Assembly: GCA_041166025.1 (NCBI GenBank)
Contig: JBEAMJ010000110.1
Location: forward strand, 1-18,107
Direction: 5' to 3'
Source of the DNA: UBA7672 sp041166025
GTDB taxonomy: Bacteria; Pseudomonadota; Alphaproteobacteria; Caulobacterales; Hyphomonadaceae
DNA length: 18,107 nt
Shown: positions 14,219 to 18,107 of the stretch, piece after piece
How the letters are laid out: each line of letters starts with the position of its first letter
How positions within the stretch are numbered: the first letter of the stretch is position 1
Translations under genes and position numbers: made by a program
The notes under the pieces: generated by a model
What the model was told of the DNA's origin: nothing
The model's database searches: none
Seen by the model: only the letters and a program-made list of their open reading frames with translations

Positions 14219-14620
14219 TCAGGAGGCGACAGCGTCCGTCGGATCGCCCTCAAGGGCCTTGGCGAGGTCGAGCAGGCGGCGGCGGGGGCGTTCGCCCAGC
14301 CGGTAGTAGGCGCGCACGAGTTCCAGCGTTTCCTTTTGCGAGAGGATGTCACCGGTCAGGCGGTCATTCGCCTGATCGTTCGCGGGAGCCTGTTTGCCGT
14401 CGGCGGCGAGGCCCTCGAAAAAGTAATTGATGTTGACGTTGAGCGCGGTGGCCAGGCTGAAGAGCCGGCTCGCGGTGATGCGGTTGGCGCCGCACTCGTA
14501 TTTCTGGATCTGTTGGAAACGCACGCCCACCTGTCCAGCCAGGTCCTGCTGGGTCAGCCCCAGGAGACGGCGACGGCGGCGCAGCCGCTTGCCGACATAG
14601 ATATCCACATCCGTGGCCAT
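14219..14620 (-). CDS. XRE-family helix-turn-helix transcriptional regulator
   Basis: The 133-residue protein starts MATDVDIYVGKRLRRRRRLL, a very basic lead-in typical of a group of alphaproteobacterial Cro/CI-type regulators. The HTH occupies about residues 10-68: LTQQDLAGQVGVRFQQIQKY is the helix-turn-helix core, followed by CGANRITASRLFSLATALNV. The C-terminal half contains a glutamine- and asparagine-rich linker and the amphipathic helix ETLELVRAYYRLGERPRRRL. Targets are unknown. The ATG at 14620 has a GGGAG about eight bases upstream. It lies 111 bases ahead of hisN on the same strand with a strong palindrome between them, so co-transcription is uncertain. Confidence 0.85.
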   Translation of the reverse strand: MATDVDIYVGKRLRRRRRLLGLTQQDLAGQVGVRFQQIQKYECGANRITASRLFSLATALNVNINYFFEGLAADGKQAPANDQANDRLTGDILSQKETLELVRAYYRLGERPRRRLLDLAKALEGDPTDAVAS

Positions 14621-14861
14621 AACTCATACTCCCGCTCGCCCGGCCCGTAACATTCCGGGACCGTCGAGCGGTTGAGCAGCAAGGCGCTTGCCACCCCGAT
14701 TAAGTGAAGTTTGTGCGACGCAGCATCAGCCGGGTGGTCAATTCCTGTTCACCTGCGCCCCGATATTCACCAAAAACGCTCAAATTCGAGCCAAGTGCGG
14801 CTTTCTGGCTCGCGAGCGCGATTCAACCTTGAGTTTTTTGCGCTGCAGCGTAACCCCAGAC

Positions 14862-14945
14862 CGTGGCTCTTCGGAGCCGCTGCCCTTTTACGGGCGTTTC
14901 CTCCCTAAACCTTCGGCCGCGCTGGCATCCAGCGCGGCCTTTTTA
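14862..14945 (+). ncRNA. Candidate mmgR/alpha-r8 (suhB RNA family)-type small RNA
   Basis: The plus strand shows a compact sRNA layout. It has a very stable cUUCGg-capped hairpin (GGCTC-TTCG-GAGCC, 14865-14878), a small GCCC/GGGC hairpin (14882-14895), an unpaired TTTCCTCCCT (14897-14906), and then a perfect 11-bp terminator stem with five T's. As I recall, alphaproteobacterial mmgR RNAs, about 77 nt long, carry exactly this single-stranded UUUCCUCCCU between two hairpins; the length here is about 83 nt. A -35-like CTTGAG at 14828-14833 is followed after 17 bases by a poor -10 (TAACCC). The 3' half is antisense to the last codons of the N-formylglutamate amidohydrolase gene. The 5' end is a guess. 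Confidence 0.55.
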
Positions 14946-15895
14946 GTTGCGCCGGCGTCGAGGCCTGTGGCCTGACGTGCGAAGGCGCTGATTTCCTGCG
15001 CTATTTCGCCGATATGCCGCCGGAGCGTGAGGAAGCCGTCATGCGGTTCGACGCTGGCCTCATCGAGATAGAGACGCCGGCGGACCTCGATCTGAAGCGC
15101 GTGGCGGCCGATCGGGGGATGGCCGTGGGCCAGCGTCGCGAACCCGCCGGCATAGGGCGTGTTGCGGGCCGTCGAATAGCCCCGCGCCCGGAACAGGCTT
15201 TCAACCAGGTCAGCCAGACCTGGTCCGCAGGAGGCGCCGAACCTGTCGCCGATCACGATATCGGGGGAGCGAGCTGAGGCCTCGGTCTCGGCCGGCATGG
15301 AATGGCAATCGATCAGCCAGGCCTGCCCGAACATGGCCTGCGCCCGTCGCAGGAGGGCCTCCAGGGCCCGATGATAAGGCCGGTAGACCTGCTCCAGCCG
15401 GTTGTCCGCATCTTCCCTGCGAAGGCGGTGGCCGTAGATCGGCGCGCCATTGAAGGCGACGCGGGGAATGCAGCCAAGGCCCGCTTCGACCCGGGGGGAG
15501 CGTTGGGCGAACCATCCCGAGGAGGGGTTTTCGAACATGTGCGGGTCCATTTCGGACTCGGCGCGATTGAGATCGACATAGGCCCTGGCGACCAGGCCGC
15601 AGATGACCGGGGCGCCTGACTGGTGAACCTCGGCCAGCAGCCGGTCGACATAGGCGTCTTCGATACGCCGCAGGTCGATCATCGAAGCGGTGCAGGCCTC
15701 CAGGAAGCCCTTGGGATAGAGCCGGCCGGAGTGCGGCGAGGCGAAAACCACCGGAGAAACAACCGATACGGGCTCATCTATGGAAAAGGCGAAGCCTGAC
15801 CGTTCGGCCTCGGCCGTCGCCTCGGCGGAACGGAATTCGGGGTCGGAAGACCCTGGATTCGGGAAGAGCGGCAGCCCGGAGAACATCTGGCCCAT
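14888..15895 (-). CDS. N-formylglutamate amidohydrolase family protein
   Basis: The 335-residue protein belongs to the N-formylglutamate deformylase family (PF05013, HutG-like). Signatures include VVFASPHSGRLYP with H55, RIEDAYVDRLL, ARAYVDLNRAESEMDP, the YRPYHRALEALL helix and LIDCHSMPAE with the second metal-ligand His. The family hydrolyses N-formylglutamate in histidine degradation, but no other hut gene is nearby, so the physiological substrate may differ. The start is uncertain: ATG 15895 and ATG 15886 both lack a clear ribosome binding site. The C-terminal tail (KKAALDASAAEGLGRKRP) is encoded by the terminator hairpin and UUUCCUCCCU complement of the opposing sRNA. It is divergent from cpdR with 105 bases between starts. 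Confidence 0.85.
   Translation of the reverse strand: MGQMFSGLPLFPNPGSSDPEFRSAEATAEAERSGFAFSIDEPVSVVSPVVFASPHSGRLYPKGFLEACTASMIDLRRIEDAYVDRLLAEVHQSGAPVICGLVARAYVDLNRAESEMDPHMFENPSSGWFAQRSPRVEAGLGCIPRVAFNGAPIYGHRLRREDADNRLEQVYRPYHRALEALLRRAQAMFGQAWLIDCHSMPAETEASARSPDIVIGDRFGASCGPGLADLVESLFRARGYSTARNTPYAGGFATLAHGHPPIGRHALQIEVRRRLYLDEASVEPHDGFLTLRRHIGEIAQEISAFARQATGLDAGATKKAALDASAAEGLGRKRP
14915..14944 (+). terminator. Strong intrinsic terminator on the plus strand
   Basis: GGCCGCGCTGG, loop CAT, CCAGCGCGGCC, then TTTTT. The 11-bp stem is perfect. On the minus strand these bases are codons of the N-formylglutamate amidohydrolase gene. No protein gene is read toward it on the plus strand, so it most likely ends the candidate small RNA. 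Confidence 0.75.
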
Positions 15896-16000
15896 ATTTT
15901 CGGAGTGCTGCGGTTGGTCAAGCGCAACCGTTCATCCCTGCTTTACCAGCTGCACCGACAAATCGTAACGTATTGATCACGGTCGGAAGTCCAGGACGCC

Positions 16001-16360
16001 ATGGCCAAGATTCTGCTTGCCGAGGACGATGACAGCCTGCGCGGCTTTCTCGTCAATGCGCTGAAGCGCGCCGGCCATGCCGTTAAGGATTTCGACGAGG
16101 GCCGGTCGGCCCTGAAGGCGCTTGAACGGGAAGTCTTCGATCTCCTGCTCACCGACATCGTCATGCCAGGCCTCGATGGCATCGAGCTGGCCCGGCGCGG
16201 GGCGGAACTCGATCCGGCCATGAAGATCGTCTTCATTACGGGCTTTGCCGGCGTCGCCCTGTCGGCCGGAGGTCCCCAGCCGGCCGGCGCGAAGGTGCTT
16301 TCCAAGCCCTTCCACCTGCGCGAGCTGGTGGATGAGGTCGAGCGCGTGATGGCGGCCTGA
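16001..16360 (+). CDS. cpdR: CpdR-type single-domain response regulator
   Basis: The 119-residue protein is one receiver domain with no output domain. The acidic pocket is EDDD (8-11), the phospho-acceptor is D52 in LLLTDIVMPGLDG, the Thr is in FITGFAG and the Lys is in VLSKPF. MAKILLAEDDDSLRGFLVNAL and the ending LSKPFHLRELVDEVERVMAA match alphaproteobacterial CpdR very well. Unphosphorylated CpdR brings ClpXP to the cell pole to degrade cell-cycle and other substrates; the CckA-ChpT phosphorelay phosphorylates it. An AGGA lies five bases ahead of the ATG. No clear CtrA site (TTAA-N7-TTAA) is visible upstream. Confidence 0.9.
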   Translation: MAKILLAEDDDSLRGFLVNALKRAGHAVKDFDEGRSALKALEREVFDLLLTDIVMPGLDGIELARRGAELDPAMKIVFITGFAGVALSAGGPQPAGAKVLSKPFHLRELVDEVERVMAA

Positions 16361-16393
16361 GCGGCTGAAGTTTTCGTTGGCGCGCCGAAAGGC

Positions 16394-16438
16394 TGGTGGG
16401 CGGTACAGGGATCGAACCTGTGACCCCTACCATGTCAA
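16394..16438 (-). pseudogene. 3' half of tRNA-Val(GAC), truncated at the anticodon loop by an integrative element (attachment site)
   Basis: Read on the minus strand, this is the right half of a tRNA-Val. It contains the anticodon loop TTGACAT (anticodon GAC at 16434-16436), the stem half GGTAG, the T-arm ACAGG-TTCGATC-CCTGT, the acceptor half ACCGCCC, the discriminator A and CCA. Beyond 16438 the sequence has no CTACC stem partner, D-arm or 5' acceptor strand, so the gene is cut in the anticodon loop. Tyrosine integrases often recombine here, and an integrase gene lies 530 bases further on. The 3' half is probably the att core, with an intact tRNA rebuilt at the element's other end outside the window. 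Confidence 0.85.
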
Positions 16439-16582
16439 AATACTAACCCGCCTAGCTTGCTCGGGAAAATCCTTTATCGTCAGTGCTCCGCAGAGCGACG
16501 GGTCGGTCGCGTGCGGTTCATCTGTGCGCGGGATGGGCTACAGATTGGGTTGGTTGTGGCAACGGAAGGCAACGGGGGTCCC

Positions 16583-16969
16583 ATGACGCGAAGGCCATCG
16601 CTGACGGAGGAGCTGCTGCGGGCAAACGAGCGGGCCCGAGCCAAAGTCAGGGAGATGCGGAACGAGCGCCCCGATCTGTACGTAAGCGATAGCGCGGAAC
16701 TGATGTTCAGCGACAATGTCGCGGACTTGCTGAGTTGCAGCGTGGACAAAGTGCTAAGAATACCGCGTAGAGAGTTACCGGCAGTCAAGGTCGGCAAGCG
16801 GCTACAGTACTTCCGTAGCGACGTGCTGGAGTACGCGAAGAGCGTCCGCGACAAGGGACCAACACTTGCTGCTGACACCCGCAGGCGTGGCGGCACGGCC
16901 AAGCCACAGACCGACTTCGATCCTATCAAGATGCTTAAGTCTCGACTTCCCACGGGGAAAAAGGGGTGA
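16583..16969 (+). CDS. Excisionase-like DNA-binding protein (MerR/HTH_17 type)
   Basis: The 128-residue protein has a small winged-helix region (about residues 41-90) of the excisionase/HTH_17 kind: LMFSDNVADLLSCSVDKVLR is the helix-turn-helix, and LPAVKVGKRLQYFRSDVLEY is the typical wing with a basic GKR turn. It is preceded by an arginine/glutamate-rich helix and followed by a basic tail. Such proteins bind att arms and steer the neighbouring integrase, or regulate it. ATG 16583 follows a GGGGG; the frame is open back to 16457 but that adds unlikely sequence. Its TGA overlaps the integrase GTG start by GTGA, which suggests coupled translation. Confidence 0.7.
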   Translation: MTRRPSLTEELLRANERARAKVREMRNERPDLYVSDSAELMFSDNVADLLSCSVDKVLRIPRRELPAVKVGKRLQYFRSDVLEYAKSVRDKGPTLAADTRRRGGTAKPQTDFDPIKMLKSRLPTGKKG

Positions 16970-18093
16970 GGCGCAAACGGCGCGTTCGAGTTGGGCCCCT
17001 TTCAATCCGCCCGCATATCAGGGACGGGCAGCAGACCGGTGCTTGGCAAGTGGATGTGTCTCCGTCGTTGAGTACCGATGGAAAGCGGCACCGGCGCAGT
17101 TTTGATACCCGCAAGGAAGCCGAGGAGTATGCGGCAAGGTTGGCTCGACAAATGGACGTACGCGCCCGTTTGACGGGGGATACCACCGCGCGAAGTGGCA
17201 TCACCTTCGCAGAGGTCGCTGAGCAATGGATGGAAGAGCAAATTGCGGCGGTAAAGGCCGGCTTGAAACGTAGGTCTACGCTGCAAACCAATGTCTATCA
17301 GCTCAAGCCATTGCTCGATTTCTTCGCACCGCTCGATCTCGAAGAGGTCACGCGAATGAAGGTTATGGAGTATCAAAGCCTACGCCGCGAACGCGACGCT
17401 CTCGTAGCGGAGACAATCAACTCGGAAACGTCGCGCCTCAAACAGATACTGGGCTGGGCGCGTGAGCAGAAGCTGTGTCGATCAGTGGCGAAGTTCCCAT
17501 CACTAAAGGTCCGGCAAACGCCTCCCGACTTACCTACCCTTGAAGAGATTGCGAAAATCGTCGGAGCCCTTCCTGAGCAAAATGCGCTGCTGGTAAGGCT
17601 ACTCATCGAGACGGGATGCCGACCGGGAGAAGCGTATGGGTTGAACTGGGAGGATATTGATTTTCAGCGCGCCACCATTCGCTTTCAGCCCTCCGAAGAG
17701 CGTGGCCTAAAGTCACCGCAGAGTGAGCGCAACGTCCATGTTTCGGATGAACTTGCCCAAGACCTGAAGCGTTTCAGACGCGGTCACAGCGGCTTTGTAT
17801 TTCGAGGTCGTGGCGGCGGACCCGTTACAGATTTTGGCAAGTCATTGCGCACTGCGGTGGTGAAGGCAGGCGTCACTCGACGAGGGCAGCCGATAAAGGT
17901 GACGGCAAAGTCATTTCGGAAGTCTCACGGCACCCTACAAATGATGCGCAGGACGCCTGAGACGTTGGTGCAAACGCGGATGGGACATGTACGCGGGTCG
18001 CGCACTCTGCAGAAGTACTACGTCTGGGCCGAGCAGCACGCGGACAAAGATGCCGTGATGGCATTGCCGAAGGCCGAGTGGCCCAAAGAATGA
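16966..18093 (+). CDS. int: Tyrosine-type site-specific recombinase (phage-like integrase)
   Basis: The 375-residue integrase has an N-terminal arm-binding region (about 1-60), a SAM-like core-binding domain (about 80-180) and a catalytic domain (about 190-355). Catalytic positions are R219 in ETGCRPGEAYGLNWED, K249 in the LKSPQSERNV hairpin, the box II segment TAKSFRKSHGT with R318, H341 in RMGHVRG, and Y351 or Y352 in LQKYYVW. The usual HxxR His is replaced by Lys (K315). Translation starts with GTG overlapping the xis-like stop. It should insert the element into tRNA-Val(GAC) at the adjacent truncated tRNA. Confidence 0.87.
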   Translation: MRRKRRVRVGPLSIRPHIRDGQQTGAWQVDVSPSLSTDGKRHRRSFDTRKEAEEYAARLARQMDVRARLTGDTTARSGITFAEVAEQWMEEQIAAVKAGLKRRSTLQTNVYQLKPLLDFFAPLDLEEVTRMKVMEYQSLRRERDALVAETINSETSRLKQILGWAREQKLCRSVAKFPSLKVRQTPPDLPTLEEIAKIVGALPEQNALLVRLLIETGCRPGEAYGLNWEDIDFQRATIRFQPSEERGLKSPQSERNVHVSDELAQDLKRFRRGHSGFVFRGRGGGPVTDFGKSLRTAVVKAGVTRRGQPIKVTAKSFRKSHGTLQMMRRTPETLVQTRMGHVRGSRTLQKYYVWAEQHADKDAVMALPKAEWPKE

Positions 18094-18107
18094 GAACTTG
18101 AGCAGCA

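Larger units (their letters stand above)
16439..18107. mobile_element. Left part of an integrative element (genomic island, ICE or prophage) inserted in tRNA-Val
   Basis: The tRNA-derived att core ends at about 16438. An xis-like gene and a tyrosine integrase follow, both reading inward, which is the normal order at the attachment end of an integrative element. Base composition is visibly less GC-rich, with more A/T-ending codons than the flanking chromosome. The leader 16439-16582 has no gene and probably holds the att arm sites and the xis-int promoter. The other end lies outside the window, so size and cargo are unknown. Confidence 0.75.

Noticed and set aside
15896..16000. Search for a CtrA site in the cpdR promoter
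   Set aside because: No TTAA-N7-TTAA match was seen, so no regulatory feature is claimed.
16377..16586. Plus-strand frame starting with a GGRYRDRTCDP peptide
   Set aside because: This is the familiar false translation of a tRNA 3' half and does not represent a protein.
1..18107. CRISPR arrays, rRNA genes, toxin-antitoxin pairs, phage structural genes
   Set aside because: No regularly spaced direct repeats, rRNA sequence, small toxin-antitoxin gene pair or capsid/tail genes were seen in the window.

Overview
The window looks like a GC-rich alphaproteobacterial chromosome segment, probably of the Caulobacterales/Hyphomonadaceae/Rhizobiales type. This is inferred from a CpdR-type response regulator next to an N-formylglutamate amidohydrolase family gene, an arginine-rich XRE regulator of alphaproteobacterial style, Kdo/LPS sugar genes, and a candidate mmgR (alpha-r8)-type small RNA. 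Family assignments rest on motif and protein-family recognition; no database search was run.

Layout. Positions 1-5137 carry the end of a probable kdsD, then kdsB (CMP-Kdo synthesis), a carotenoid-cleavage-type dioxygenase, purU on the minus strand, a histidine-phosphatase-fold protein, and a WbpE/WlbC-like nucleotide-sugar aminotransferase. Positions 5134-6212 hold a membrane-anchored protein of unknown function and a small GNAT protein. Positions 6553-8052 are an apparently intact IS110-family insertion sequence. Its long, structured left end and short right end are what is expected of an element that encodes a bridge RNA. Positions 8053-9047 hold a promoter region with an FNR-type box and a cytochrome c'-like lipoprotein. 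Positions 8999-14620 hold an acyl-CoA carboxyltransferase, an unknown lipoprotein, an SCP2 protein plus alpha/beta hydrolase pair, a TerB-like protein, hisN and an XRE regulator. Positions 14860-16360 hold the candidate sRNA, the N-formylglutamate amidohydrolase and cpdR. From 16439 to the end of the window an integrative element (excisionase-like gene plus tyrosine integrase) begins inside a tRNA-Val(GAC) gene, and only the 3' half of that tRNA remains here.

The most interesting signals are three. First, the IS110 left end contains short segments that match the element's own two ends, and more weakly the flanking target, in the arrangement expected of bridge-RNA guides around a shared TC core. 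Second, an UUUCCUCCCU-bearing small RNA with a perfect 11-bp terminator lies antisense to the end of the N-formylglutamate amidohydrolase gene. Third, an integrative element splits tRNA-Val at its anticodon loop; its integrase has Lys where the usual HxxR His should be. The metabolic genes look like ordinary housekeeping or accessory functions and mostly do not form one pathway. Clear functional pairs are kdsD-kdsB, SCP2-hydrolase, hisN-terB-like, and xis-int.
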